DNA of 64,000 nt from assembly GCA_041665525.1 (NCBI GenBank), contig JBAYIS010000012.1:1-64000 (forward strand), read 5' to 3'. Below are positions 16,601 to 25,751 of this stretch, piece by piece (positions within the stretch are counted from its first letter, which is position 1; each line of letters opens with the position of its first letter). The stretch is from UBA8401 sp041665525 (lineage in GTDB: Bacteria; Bacteroidota; Ignavibacteria; UBA10030; UBA8401). The position numbers and the translations under genes were made by a program. Under the pieces are notes generated by a model that was not told the DNA's origin, ran no database searches, and saw only the letters and a list, made by a program, of their open reading frames with translations.

Positions 16601-17027
16601 GGGCATTGCAACAGAAAGAAGCCTCAGTCTTAAGGATATGACAACAGGACAATCACTTTCGATGAAAACTGTAGCAAGCTATAGTTATACTTCGGCCGCA
16701 GAACGGCAATTCCAGATCACCTCCATCCTCGCCGGCACGAAGGGGAATGGACTATCAATTCCTACAGTGACGTCGCTCGATGCATGCTATCCCAATCCGT
16801 TCAATCCTTCCACCGCCATTCAATACAGCATAGCGCAGTCAGGACATGTTTCGTTGACCGTGTTCGATATGCTGGGTAGGGCAGTGACGGAGTTGGTGAA
16901 CGCCGAACAAAGCGCCGGCATTAGGACGGTACTCTTCGATGCGACACACTTGCCGAGCGGTATCTACTTTTACACGCTCAGGACGGATAATTTTAGTGCG
17001 ACAAGAAAGATGGTATTGATTAAATAA
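13614..17027 (+). CDS. Large T9SS cargo protein with DOMON/CBM-like module
   Basis: A 1137-residue secreted protein: signal peptide 1-20, then Ig-like strands (about 140-215). Next is a module at about 260-430 beginning FYVTWDAQNLYVAF, like the glucodextranase-C/DOMON carbohydrate or haem-binding sandwich. An internal duplication follows: the YDSEFDLPEPP...LLFPHPEF segment (about 495) recurs as YDPLDAPKPP...YFLHPEW (about 925), and the QGWNLFGSP and QGFNLISDP segments (about 722 and 802) repeat each other. The last about 85 residues (CYPNPFNPST...) are a T9SS sorting domain. The YVTWDA module is shared with the downstream amylase, suggesting a related carbohydrate role. No catalytic site was recognised. 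Confidence 0.75.
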   Translation: MKISKLLFTCLLLPALTFAQDIGAITHNLNNGTYNTGGSAVLDRGVVFTFRTHAVGTQTRNFLWHTGIGNYATKWATNTTTSFAANTIHSGGAVLNGSLDLPMDVTDQYYYTFIVQKGNTSGNKDFSVLETSFDPVTISSVSFSPASPNSAQSETVSVTLSSTKNVDEHLFIRWTVDNFTTSHFTEITSFSGNVGTAVITPQSAGTTVQFYALTTTQLSPAASSIDYFTLEFENNANANYSYAVTDNGTTTFNTPTINAGTPAANGFRANELFESVTGTDFYVTWDAQNLYVAFSGACNSTTDRFNIAIDTDPDGSSGTTVPFSGVRFPLGGQLPDYAVQVIGLGSAALYKNSDGSWNAAAASGFGQYGDGSNGSNMKVKIPFSALQGASGTSAYNPSNPIRIIMWISGASQDKPYRVAPGSNSQGDLATIITALRSYYLSAMPAAVAPAASTSDLALTAMPTTFQINLASSVGSVNDNNNLLGTAASAVDGYDSEFDLPEPPAAPGNYIQLLFPHPEFVSILGDDFTNDIRADFPPSEANASWGFQVNTNVANSTVTITIEPDGRIPSNVGIFLRDSAADAGTLINMKSADFIYSYNSGASPGTRSFALVLLDTLTLDVTLLSPNGGEIFRSGSTQTISYIRTGAAETDSVIFSFSSDNGETYSPVAIVQGNAENYSWTVPQHYYTTQGKIRVILTDELSNSDTAYSASPFTIVGDSLSVALPQGWNLFGSPLSGSYSSLAPQLSGGAGFLFAYTPTSGYTASTGLTDGTGYWLGLQNAGQYFVKGVAFSGEDSVVLPLQQGFNLISDPFVLPLQRDALLFTKAGARATFPDAVSNGWIASLLYEYFSGSYTSADTVGLFTGYWIGVLQSGVSIVFHASSASTPSASPSREPLLAPKSGTDDFFMQISAQFNGAKDDLLRFGVQSTASDVYDPLDAPKPPRSPASEFVETYFLHPEWQLPFGDRIAYDISNSGSIWNFTVSTSSAGPVTLRWNAEGIATERSLSLKDMTTGQSLSMKTVASYSYTSAAERQFQITSILAGTKGNGLSIPTVTSLDACYPNPFNPSTAIQYSIAQSGHVSLTVFDMLGRAVTELVNAEQSAGIRTVLFDATHLPSGIYFYTLRTDNFSATRKMVLIK

Positions 17028-17259
17028 GCAGTAGATCTCTTATCAATACCATTTCGCGTGTTCATAAGGATGCAGACGATTGCAATTGATAGAATAAAAG
17101 AAGTTTCGCCCAATACACATTTTCAGCAGTTGAAGAAAAGCGTCAAAATTGTCTCTTTTCCCCTTAAAAAAGCGCTTTTTCTACATAATTTTGATTGACT
17201 ATAATTGATTATTGAGGTATCATAAAAAAAATCACTGAAACAATATCGTAGGAGGTTCT

Positions 17260-18504
17260 ATGATAAAATATTTTCTTTGTTTTGTAATTATTTTCACTCT
17301 TCCGCTATTTTCTCAATCTTTCCCATATCAGGATAATGCCGGCAATTATTCATCGTGGACAAATGGAAGTAATTTGGGAACAGGATTTAATGCATGGACT
17401 CTCGAAACACAAAACACGAATGGAAGCAACTTTGCTGGACATTTTCTAGGATCTTCAACTCCCGATTTTGGCGATATCAATACTAGCGGGAATGCTTTCG
17501 GAATGTACGGAAATCCTACAGGAAGTTTTCCTCAAGCGAACGCATACAGAAGTTTCAATTACAATAGCTTTACTTCATTACAAGATGGTCATACATTTAA
17601 AATGCAAGCGGCTGTTGCATATCGAAATGGTTACAAAGGAATGGATGTCATTTCTGGTGTCGACAGTTATAATATACTCAATGTCCAAAATGATACGTAT
17701 TCCGTTAACGGCGAAGCGCAAAGTGGGTGGGCATATTCTCAAACTTCGGTCTTTACAATTGAAATAACACAATCTTCCTCTACACAAATTTATATTAAAG
17801 TAACTCGCGGATCAGATGTCTACGGACCAACAGCCAAAACTGTGTCAGGTCGACTGAATTCGATTAAGTTATATATTGGTAATACTTTTAACAGTGATAA
17901 TCCTAACAATCTCTATTTTAATAATTTAGAAATTCGCAACACTGATCCGCTTCCCGTCGAACTTACTTCCTTCACTGCCATTGCGAAAGGTAACGGAGTG
18001 GAGCTTGCATGGAAAACGGCAACTGAAGTGAATAATCACGGCTTCGATGTGGAACGAATGGAATTGAATCAATGGAAGAAGATCGCATTTGTCGAGGGAA
18101 ATGGAACGACCAACGCTCCGAAATCCTATTCTTACACCGACGCAACGGCTTCCGGCACGATCTCCTATCGTCTAAAACAGATTGATCGGGACGGACAATT
18201 TTCATACAGCAATGTTGTTGAAGTGACGGCATCAGCTCCCGCGCAGTATGCACTGCTGCAAAACCATCCGAATCCGTTCAACCCGACGACGAATATTCAA
18301 TATTCCGTTGCTGCTTCCGGTTTCGTTTCACTGAAGGTCTATGATATGCTCGGGAAAGAGGTCGCAACATTGGTGAACGCCGTACAAAATGCAGGACCTC
18401 ATGTGGTGCCGTTTGCAGCGTCGCAGTTCCCCAGCGGTATCTATTTCTACACGCTGAAAACAAACAATTTCACTTCCACAAGGAAAATGCTACTGGTGAA
18501 ATAA
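17260..18504 (+). CDS. T9SS cargo protein, unknown function
   Basis: A 414-residue protein behind a strong AGGAGG site. Signal peptide at 1-19 (ending LFSQS). The unique part (20-225) is rich in Gly, Asn, Ser and aromatic residues and looks like a beta-sandwich; it matches no family I recognise. It is followed by a fibronectin-like linker (LPVELTSFTAIAKGNGVELA, then NNHGFDVER) common in this group, and a T9SS sorting domain (NHPNPFNPTTNIQY... to LLVK). It is probably displayed on the cell surface or released. It lies between two other T9SS genes on the same strand, but gaps over 200 bases suggest separate transcription. Confidence 0.8.
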   Translation: MIKYFLCFVIIFTLPLFSQSFPYQDNAGNYSSWTNGSNLGTGFNAWTLETQNTNGSNFAGHFLGSSTPDFGDINTSGNAFGMYGNPTGSFPQANAYRSFNYNSFTSLQDGHTFKMQAAVAYRNGYKGMDVISGVDSYNILNVQNDTYSVNGEAQSGWAYSQTSVFTIEITQSSSTQIYIKVTRGSDVYGPTAKTVSGRLNSIKLYIGNTFNSDNPNNLYFNNLEIRNTDPLPVELTSFTAIAKGNGVELAWKTATEVNNHGFDVERMELNQWKKIAFVEGNGTTNAPKSYSYTDATASGTISYRLKQIDRDGQFSYSNVVEVTASAPAQYALLQNHPNPFNPTTNIQYSVAASGFVSLKVYDMLGKEVATLVNAVQNAGPHVVPFAASQFPSGIYFYTLKTNNFTSTRKMLLVK

Positions 18505-18655
18505 GATTAGCGGACCACTCCCATTTCTCGTCCTGCTGCATTGTGGCGGGACGAGAAATCTCTCTGTTCGCGGTCCATACATTTCTGAGATCTCTCATCG
18601 CGCTTATTTGGGATCCGGAATACGGCACAAAAATACTTTTGGCATAGTGAGTATC

Positions 18656-18689
18656 ATCCCCGCCATCGTCACGATCACGGGGATTTTTT
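18656..18689 (+). terminator. Rho-independent terminator
   Basis: Stem ATCCCCG...CGGGGAT with a 15-base loop followed by a T-run. It lies about 150 bases after the T9SS gene at 17260-18504 and just before the amylase gene. Confidence 0.7.
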
Positions 18690-18727
18690 ATTGATCGTTT
18701 TCCCCTCCATCAACGGTCCAATATCGC

Positions 18728-21700
18728 ATGAAAAAATATCTCCTCCTCACTGGCATTTTCATTCTCACTCTCACCGCACAGGAACGAACCTTCTTGTCGC
18801 CGAAATCCGATGTGTTTCTGCAGGGATTTTACTGGAACTCCACACCCGGCGGTACATGGTATGACTCGCTCGCATCGCTCGCACCGCGCCTTGCTTCGGC
18901 AGGATTCGGCGGAATCTGGTTCCCTTCTCCCGCCAAAGGTGCCGGCGGCGGTTTCTCCATGGGATACGATCCATACGATCATTACGATTTCGGAGAATAT
19001 AACCAGAAAGGAAGCGTCGAAACGCGCTTCGGCAGCCGGACGGAATTAGTGAATGCCATCAGCACCTTCCATGCGGCAGGGATCGAAGTGTATGCCGATG
19101 CAGTCCTTCGTCACATGATGGGAGGCGAGCAAAAGACAGCATACGAATGTATCCCGACAAACGGAGGAGTGCCGATCGTACCGGATTCCGCCTATCTCCT
19201 CTTCAGTTACCCGAACGGCTCCGGACGTTTTCTGAAAACTCCCGCGGAATTTTATCCGAACGCCCAAAACTGTTTTGTGGATGGACGGTTTATCGCGACC
19301 GATCCGATCTTCCGGTTTGGAGAATGGATCGACCATAATAAACAGTCCGTGCGGGACTCTCTCATCCAATGGGGACTCTATCTTCGCAACGTGTTGAAGT
19401 TCGACGGTTTCCGGCTTGATGCAGTAAAGACAATCGATCCGGCATTCATGGCGGCGTTTTTGAAAGGTTCGAACGGCAGCGGTTATGCCGTGGCGGAACT
19501 CTGGAGCAGTACCGCTGACATTGGTGACTGGCTCAATGTCGTAAAGAATGTGAATGGCGCGAGCGTTGCAATGTTCGACTTTCCTCTCCGCTATACGCTG
19601 AAAGAGATGTGCAACAACACCGGTGGCGGATTCGACATGCGGAACCTGGATAATGCGGGACTGGCAGGCGCAGGCATTTCGGGATTCGATTATTCTACAT
19701 TTGTGGAGAACCACGACTTCGACAGAACCGGCTACGACGGATCTACGGACAACGGCCACGATCCTGTATTAAGCGATAAGCAATTGGCGTATGCCTACAT
19801 CCTCTTTTCCGAAGGACGCCCCTGTGTTTTCTATAAGGATTATTTCAATTATGGCTTTGCCGGCGCAATCGATACACTCATCTGGATCCGACAGAATTTT
19901 CTTTACGGCGGAACGACAAAGCGCAACGGATTGAATCCATTTTATGTCGGCGGAAGCGGAACGCAGGATGAAATGGCTCAAGACATATATGTGGCTCGAA
20001 GAAACGGCGGAGACGGAAAGCCGGCGGCATATCTTGTCATCAACGATCATCCATCGGAATGGCGAGGCGTGTGGGTGAATACCGATTATCCGGATATGTA
20101 TTTTAAAGATTATTCCCGGCACGACATCGCAAACAACATTAAAAAAGCAGCAGGTGACGGACGGATCGATCTCTGGGCTCCCCCGCGCAGTTACGTTGTC
20201 TTTGTTCCTGACACAATGCAATCGTTGAACCATCCTCCCGTGCTCACAAAACGAGTAACAAAAGAACCTATCATCTTCTTCACCGGAACGCCGGTGTATA
20301 CAAAAATCGAAGCGAGCGATGCAAATGGAGATCCCATAACGTTTTCGGTCACCGGTAATCCCGCCTGGCTGCAATTGGTGAATAATGTTCTTACCGGAAC
20401 ACCGTCATCGGCAGATACCGGAGCGGCACAACTGGTAGTGAAAGCTGCCGATCCGCTCGGCGCATTCGATACGGATACGATCCACATTTCCGTCATGCGT
20501 AATCGCTCTCCCGTTCTCACTTCGCTTTCCGATACAACGGTGAAAGCAACGAAACGGTTTGCCCGGTTAGCGGCAGTAACGGATGCAGACGGAGATAGTG
20601 TGAAGTTTTCATTCACTATGAAACCAACGTGGCTTTCTGTCGGAACATTTACCGGATTGATCAGCGGAACTCCCACACTGGCGGATACCGGCATATTCTC
20701 CGTTTCCATTCTGGCCACCGACGGGAAAGGTGGAATCGATTCGGCTACATTCACCGTGACAGTCCTTCCATTGAAGGATTCGGTCATCAGCACATATGCC
20801 AAACCGCATATCGACGGGATTGTGCAGTGGGAAAATGACTGGCTCTCGAAATGGATGGTCAGCACGGATAACGACAGTGACAGTTATTGGTGGACTATTG
20901 TGAACGACAGCGTGAAATCCGTCAACAACGAACTCTACTCGTTGTATGTTACCTGGGATGCGGATTCGCTCTACCTTGGTGTCGATTATTACATCAACGA
21001 CAAGAATAATACACTCATCCTCTATCTGGACGCGCTCCGCAATACCGGCATAACGAATTTTCTTTCCACCGCGGGATATACCGGCGATCATCCGAAGAAT
21101 AACAGATTCCTGACACACAATGGCATCGACCTGTTTGTTGCCGCGTATTTTCTGGAACATCCCTCCGTCTATCGCGTTCAGGGAAATTCGAGCGTGGACA
21201 TTTCTCCTCTCACTTCCCGATTCCGCGGACCGAATGCGCGCGGAATGGAGGCGGCAATCGGATGGAATGATATCTATCAATTAGGGAACGGCGTGGTAGA
21301 AAAGAATGCCGTCATCAATCTTGTCGCACTCGCAGCGGGTGGATTCGATTACGGTTCCGGCGATGCCATGCCGGACAATCCGGATGTGAATGGTAACGCG
21401 GGACCGGACAGTTTGAAGAATCTAGCGGTAGTCGTGATAGATAAGAACGGCGATGGCATTCCTGATCCAACCGTCGTCCTTGTCGGTGTCGATCAGCCGG
21501 ATAAAGGAGCTGTTGTACCGACATCATTTACACTCTACCAGAATTTCCCGAACCCGTTCAATCCGGCAACAGTGATTAGTTATCAATTACCAGTAAACAG
21601 TTTCACGACGATTACAGTGTACGATTTGATTGGAAGAAAAGTGGCAACACTTATCAACGAGGCACAGCCAGCAGGCAATCATTCCGTTCGCTTCAGCGGT

Positions 21701-21784
21701 GATCGACTTTCCGGAGGCGTCTATTTTTATGTGATGAGTTCGGGCACATTCACCGACGTCAAAAAACTTCTGCTCCTGAAATAA
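18728..21784 (+). CDS. Secreted alpha-amylase (GH13) with Ig-like, DOMON-like and T9SS domains
   Basis: A 1018-residue enzyme expected to cleave alpha-1,4 bonds of starch or maltodextrins outside the cell. Signal peptide 1-17. The GH13 barrel (about 30-490) shows nucleophile Asp231 (FDGFRLDAVK), acid/base Glu257 (AVAELWS) and Asp330 (VENHDFD). Region I reads YADAVLRH, where most members have D-x-V-x-N-H, so the Asn is replaced. Two He_PIG/cadherin-like Ig domains follow (about 500-690; NPAWLQLVNNVLTGTPSSAD and a repeat), then a module at about 740-900 starting LYVTWDADSLYLGV, as in the gene at 13614. A T9SS sorting domain ends the protein (NFPNPFNPAT... to LLLK). No other starch-use genes are adjacent. 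Confidence 0.92.
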   Translation: MKKYLLLTGIFILTLTAQERTFLSPKSDVFLQGFYWNSTPGGTWYDSLASLAPRLASAGFGGIWFPSPAKGAGGGFSMGYDPYDHYDFGEYNQKGSVETRFGSRTELVNAISTFHAAGIEVYADAVLRHMMGGEQKTAYECIPTNGGVPIVPDSAYLLFSYPNGSGRFLKTPAEFYPNAQNCFVDGRFIATDPIFRFGEWIDHNKQSVRDSLIQWGLYLRNVLKFDGFRLDAVKTIDPAFMAAFLKGSNGSGYAVAELWSSTADIGDWLNVVKNVNGASVAMFDFPLRYTLKEMCNNTGGGFDMRNLDNAGLAGAGISGFDYSTFVENHDFDRTGYDGSTDNGHDPVLSDKQLAYAYILFSEGRPCVFYKDYFNYGFAGAIDTLIWIRQNFLYGGTTKRNGLNPFYVGGSGTQDEMAQDIYVARRNGGDGKPAAYLVINDHPSEWRGVWVNTDYPDMYFKDYSRHDIANNIKKAAGDGRIDLWAPPRSYVVFVPDTMQSLNHPPVLTKRVTKEPIIFFTGTPVYTKIEASDANGDPITFSVTGNPAWLQLVNNVLTGTPSSADTGAAQLVVKAADPLGAFDTDTIHISVMRNRSPVLTSLSDTTVKATKRFARLAAVTDADGDSVKFSFTMKPTWLSVGTFTGLISGTPTLADTGIFSVSILATDGKGGIDSATFTVTVLPLKDSVISTYAKPHIDGIVQWENDWLSKWMVSTDNDSDSYWWTIVNDSVKSVNNELYSLYVTWDADSLYLGVDYYINDKNNTLILYLDALRNTGITNFLSTAGYTGDHPKNNRFLTHNGIDLFVAAYFLEHPSVYRVQGNSSVDISPLTSRFRGPNARGMEAAIGWNDIYQLGNGVVEKNAVINLVALAAGGFDYGSGDAMPDNPDVNGNAGPDSLKNLAVVVIDKNGDGIPDPTVVLVGVDQPDKGAVVPTSFTLYQNFPNPFNPATVISYQLPVNSFTTITVYDLIGRKVATLINEAQPAGNHSVRFSGDRLSGGVYFYVMSSGTFTDVKKLLLLK

Positions 21785-22236
21785 CATCTGTCATTCCGGC
21801 GACTTGCCCGCCATGCGTTTAGGCGGGAAGCCGGTCCGAAGGACTCCTTCAGAGAATCCATCCCTGTAGGGGCGATCATCGATCGCCCCAGGTCAGTCAG
21901 TCACCCTGAGCGAGTGATGCAATGCATCACGAGTCGAAGGGCACCCTGAGCACCCCGAACGCTGTCTGTCGGGCAAGACCGTCCACACTATTTTTTATAC
22001 CCTCAATATTTTTACCTCCTCCCCATTATAAAATAAAAATCGAATTCCCGCTCAATACCACAACTCACCCATTCATCATTCATAATTAATAATTCATCAT
22101 TATTTTAGAAAACTCCCTCAGACATTTTTATCCGAAAACCTCAATAGAATCGCTGTTTTTTCTCTTGCTTAATAATCATTTTCTCGCAAGACTTGTGTGT
22201 AATAACTGACCGCGAGTCATTCTATTGAAAGTGTCC
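21785..22236. repeat. Dispersed repeat tract and promoter region
   Basis: No gene is seen. It holds GTCATTCCGGCGACTTGCCC, GGGGCGATCATCGATCGCCC (about 21868) and CACCCTGAGCGAGTGATGC-type modules related to other gaps, then AT-rich CATTCA/ATAATT micro-repeats to 22105. The promoter of the efflux operon should lie in 22130-22240, but no motif is certain. Confidence 0.5.
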
Positions 22237-22250
22237 GTGAACTAGTTCAC
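22237..22250. promoter_or_regulatory. Candidate TetR operator
   Basis: GTGAACTAGTTCAC is a perfect 14-bp palindrome about 87 bases before the TetR-family start codon. TGAAC-N-GTTCA half-sites are typical of AcrR/TetR regulators of efflux operons. The inference is autoregulation and repression of the operon. Confidence 0.55.
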
Positions 22251-22336
22251 CCTGAAATGTCGGAAACGCAAGGAACGGCCAGAAAACAATTACAGCGTTT
22301 CCGCACTCTTCACACACTCTCATCGTCGCCACCGCA

Positions 22337-23008
22337 ATGGGCATCACCGAACGCAAGGAACGGGAAAAAGAGAGCCGCAAAGAATCGATCATAGACGCCG
22401 CACAGAAAGTCTTCTTCGAAAAAGGTCTTCTTCTCTCCACCATGGATGAGATCGCTGAAACAGCGGAGCTCGCCAAAGGGACACTCTATCTCTATTATCA
22501 CAGCAAGGAGGATCTCTATCTCGCAGTCATGATGCGGGGACTGATGGTCCTGAAGACGATGTTCGACGAGGTCATCACCAAGAATGATCCCGTCGTGCAA
22601 ACAATGATTAGACTTGCAGATAAGTATACGGCATTCTACCATACGCACAAGAACTATTTCCGTATGCTCCATTTTTTCAACACACCGCAATTACACAAGC
22701 AGGTGTCCGACGAGATGATGCAATCGTGCGATCGCTTCAATCAGCAGCTCTGGACATCCATCACCGGCATCATCAATCGCGGAATAACAGAAGGAATAAT
22801 CCGGAACGACCTCATCCCGATAGAAATCGCGGTGGTGCTGTGGACCAATGCGTCATCGCTGCTGATGCGGATCGACAGTCAATACGAAATGTTTCAACAG
22901 AAAATGAATATCGACCTGAACGTCACGCTGCAAAAATCCAATATGCTGATGTTGGAATCAATCTTGACCGAACATGGAAAACTGGAATTATCAAGAGTTA
23001 TGAAATAA
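22337..23008 (+). CDS. TetR/AcrR-family regulator
   Basis: A 223-residue repressor: HTH domain at about 15-62 (ESIIDAAQKVFFEKGL, then MDEIAETAELAKGTLYLYYHSKEDLY) and an all-helical ligand-binding domain after it. TetR regulators next to RND pumps normally repress the pump until a toxic ligand binds. It is the first gene of the efflux cluster, 12 bases before the TolC gene, and the palindrome at 22237-22250 is a likely operator. The ATG at 22337 gives a standard N-terminus. The inducer is unknown. Confidence 0.92.
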   Translation: MGITERKEREKESRKESIIDAAQKVFFEKGLLLSTMDEIAETAELAKGTLYLYYHSKEDLYLAVMMRGLMVLKTMFDEVITKNDPVVQTMIRLADKYTAFYHTHKNYFRMLHFFNTPQLHKQVSDEMMQSCDRFNQQLWTSITGIINRGITEGIIRNDLIPIEIAVVLWTNASSLLMRIDSQYEMFQQKMNIDLNVTLQKSNMLMLESILTEHGKLELSRVMK

Positions 23009-23020
23009 CACGAGGGATAC

Positions 23021-24541
23021 ATGAAACGCCATCAGAATTTATCTCATAGGCAATTTGACCGGCTGTGTCATCGCAAGCGAGCGAAGCAAACACCGATGAA
23101 CCGGCGATTGTATCGTCATCTGTCTTTCGACAGACTCCCCGCAATAACGTTGTTCTTTTTACTTTCACTGATCTCGGTAAGCTCGGCCCAAAGCACAGAT
23201 ACGACGCAGCTGTCGCTCTCCATCGATGCCGCTGTCCGGATGGCAGTGATGCACAATCCCGAACTTCAATCAGCACGGCTGGAAGTAAAACGTTCCGATG
23301 CACGGGTAATGGAAGCATGGGGATACACAATGCCATCGGTGGACCTGAGCGGTACATTCAATCATATCCTTGAAAAACCGAAAAGTTATTTCCCGGATGC
23401 CATTTACTATCCGCTGGTGAAGCTGATGGATTCCACGGCAAAAGTCCCGCGTCCGACCGGTCAGTTGATCGAACTCCCTTTTTCCATGACGCCGACAAAT
23501 TCGGCGAATGCAGCAGTCAACGTACGGCAGATTCTGTTCAACGGTTCGGTCTTCATCGGCGTCGGTGCGGCGAACATCTATTCTAAACTGGCACGCGACA
23601 TCTTCATCCAAAAGAAGGTGGAAACCGTATCGAAAGTGCGGAAAGCCTATTATGGGGCATTGCTTGCCCGCGAAGCGCTCACTATGATGCAATCCAATCT
23701 AACGAATGCGGAAGAAAATCTGAAAAATGTTCAGTTGATGCGCTCGCAGGGAATCGTTTCAGAATATGACGAACTGCGCGCTTCCGTCGGCGTGGACAAC
23801 CTCCGTCCGATCGTCATCATGAGCGAGACCAATTTCAACCTTGCCGTCGATAATCTTCGCAATACTATCGGCATTGCGGATACTGTCTATCTGATGCCGA
23901 CCGAATCACTTGTGCTGCAGGATGTGGACGAGGGTATCATCGCAGCAGCGGACCGCTCCGTGCTGGAAACAAATCCAAACCTGAATATCGTCCAGCACCA
24001 GATCGAACTGAATAATGCCTCCGTCAATGCGGAACGCTCAAACTATCTCCCCACCATCATGGCGTTCGGGTCGTATTCTTACACCGCCATTAAGGATGAT
24101 TACCGTATCTCAACAAATGATTTTTATAAAACGGCATCGGTAGGACTCACCTTCTCGTTGAATCTATTCCAAGGACTGCAGACAAACAGCCGCATAGAGC
24201 AGGCACAGTTAGAAAAACAGAAGACGGAAGAACAAAAAGGAAGTCTGGAACGGAACCTGCAAATGGGCGTCCGCTCCCTCATCGGCAATCTGCGGCAGGC
24301 GCGGAAACGGGTCGATGCGCAGCAGCGAACAGTCGAAACAGCCGAGCGCGGTTATAAAATCGTTACTGCACGGTTCCTCTCCAACGCCGCAACTCAGCTG
24401 GAAGTGAACGATGCGCAGTTGGCGCTCTCCCAGGCAAAAGTGAACCGCATGCAGTCCATCTACGATTATCTCGTCGCTTCCACAGAACTGGATGCATTGC
24501 TGGGGAGGCTGCCGGAATACGCACAGGAAACTGAAGAATAA
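23021..24541 (+). CDS. TolC-family outer membrane efflux protein
   Basis: A 506-residue outer membrane channel forming the exit duct of the tripartite pump. Two OEP repeats are visible (SLSIDAAVRMAVMHNPELQSA at about 65; then coiled-coil-rich helices, QLEKQKTEEQKGSLERN, to the end). A signal peptide (PAITLFFLLSLISVSSAQS) sits unusually far in, at residues 39-57. The first ATG follows GAGGG, but the first 25 codons contain a REP-like ATCGCAAGCGAGCGAAGC module, and an in-frame ATG at 23096 would give a normal signal peptide. The start is therefore uncertain. It is second in the TetR-TolC-adaptor-RND operon. Confidence 0.9.
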   Translation: MKRHQNLSHRQFDRLCHRKRAKQTPMNRRLYRHLSFDRLPAITLFFLLSLISVSSAQSTDTTQLSLSIDAAVRMAVMHNPELQSARLEVKRSDARVMEAWGYTMPSVDLSGTFNHILEKPKSYFPDAIYYPLVKLMDSTAKVPRPTGQLIELPFSMTPTNSANAAVNVRQILFNGSVFIGVGAANIYSKLARDIFIQKKVETVSKVRKAYYGALLAREALTMMQSNLTNAEENLKNVQLMRSQGIVSEYDELRASVGVDNLRPIVIMSETNFNLAVDNLRNTIGIADTVYLMPTESLVLQDVDEGIIAAADRSVLETNPNLNIVQHQIELNNASVNAERSNYLPTIMAFGSYSYTAIKDDYRISTNDFYKTASVGLTFSLNLFQGLQTNSRIEQAQLEKQKTEEQKGSLERNLQMGVRSLIGNLRQARKRVDAQQRTVETAERGYKIVTARFLSNAATQLEVNDAQLALSQAKVNRMQSIYDYLVASTELDALLGRLPEYAQETEE

Positions 24542-24581
24542 TATCATACGCGAAAATGAATTGATTAAAGGAATAATAACA

Positions 24582-25628
24582 ATGAAAACACTGAATATCG
24601 TACTCGCCCTCCTTCTTATTGCCGCAAGCTCGGTATTTCTTGCATCATGCAAAAAGAATGAAGCAGTAGCGACAACCCAAAAAATTCAACCGGTGAATAT
24701 CACCGTGCAGCAAATCCGCCCCTCTTCGATGATCGACGGCATCCAGGTGGCCGGAACGGTGAAAGCGTTCGAGGATGTGATGATGAGTCCCGAAGAAGGC
24801 GGCATTGTAAAAGATTGGAAGAAGAAAAAAGGAGACCGCGTGAAAAGAGGGGACCTCATTGTCACACTGAAGGATGAAGTCATTAAGGCCAGTTATGAAG
24901 CCGCCGATGCGCAGTACAAAATGGCACAGCTGAACGTGGAAAAACAGCAATCTGTGTACGAACAGCAGGGAATCAGTGAATTGCAATATAAGAATATGCT
25001 GTACGGCCGTGATGCAGCTAAAGCCAATGCGGACCTGATGAAAGCGCGCTGGGAACGGACACAACTTCGGAGTCCCATCAACGGTATCGTGGATAATACC
25101 ATGCCCAATGCAGGTGAGATGGCACCGCCCGGCATGCCGATCGCTCGAGTGGTAAATCTCGAATCAATCAAAATACAGGCAGAGATACCGGAACTCTATT
25201 CCGGCGCAATCGCTGTCGGCACACCGGCCGCTGTTTCATTCGACGCCGTTCCCGGAGAACAATTGAATGGGAAAGTGACATTTGTCGGATCCACCGTTTC
25301 TGCAGCGAACCGTACCATGCTTATCGAAATCCTTTTGCCGAATCCGAAGGGAAAAATAAAACCGGAAATGGTCGCCAAAGTGAATCTCATCCGCACAAAG
25401 AAAAGCAATGCCATCCTGGTCAGCGAGAACATCGTACAACTGGTGGACCGGGACCGGTACATCGTTTATGTGGAAAAAAACGGCGTTGCAGAAGAACGAC
25501 GCGTCACCATCGGCGGACGCCAGGGCAATCTCGTAGAAATAGTGAGTGGATTGAAAGTGGGAGAATCACTCATCGTCAGCGGATATCAAAAGCTGGTGAA
25601 CGGATCATCAGTGGTCATCACACAATAA
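24582..25628 (+). CDS. RND efflux periplasmic adaptor (membrane fusion lipoprotein)
   Basis: A 348-residue adaptor linking the RND pump to the TolC channel. The signal peptide ends in a lipobox LASC with Cys23, so it is lipid-anchored. The order is barrel strand, biotinyl-lipoyl half (PEEGGIVKDWKKKKGDRVKR), a short helical hairpin (about 105-150), second lipoyl half (LRSPINGIVDNTMPNAGEM), a beta-barrel and a membrane-proximal domain (VEIVSGLKVGESLIVSG). ATG 24582 follows AAAGGAATAATAACA; the frame extends upstream into the TolC gene but lacks a better start. The gap to the pump gene has been enlarged by the duplication at 25752-25964. Confidence 0.92.
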   Translation: MKTLNIVLALLLIAASSVFLASCKKNEAVATTQKIQPVNITVQQIRPSSMIDGIQVAGTVKAFEDVMMSPEEGGIVKDWKKKKGDRVKRGDLIVTLKDEVIKASYEAADAQYKMAQLNVEKQQSVYEQQGISELQYKNMLYGRDAAKANADLMKARWERTQLRSPINGIVDNTMPNAGEMAPPGMPIARVVNLESIKIQAEIPELYSGAIAVGTPAAVSFDAVPGEQLNGKVTFVGSTVSAANRTMLIEILLPNPKGKIKPEMVAKVNLIRTKKSNAILVSENIVQLVDRDRYIVYVEKNGVAEERRVTIGGRQGNLVEIVSGLKVGESLIVSGYQKLVNGSSVVITQ

Positions 25629-25751
25629 AAAATAATGTTGAATGTTGAATGCTAAATGTTGAATAGAAAATATTGTGCGGGCTGTGAACATGCTATTAAG
25701 CATTCATCATTCATAATTCAACATTTGCAATAATCGTCAAGGTGTTGTCTT

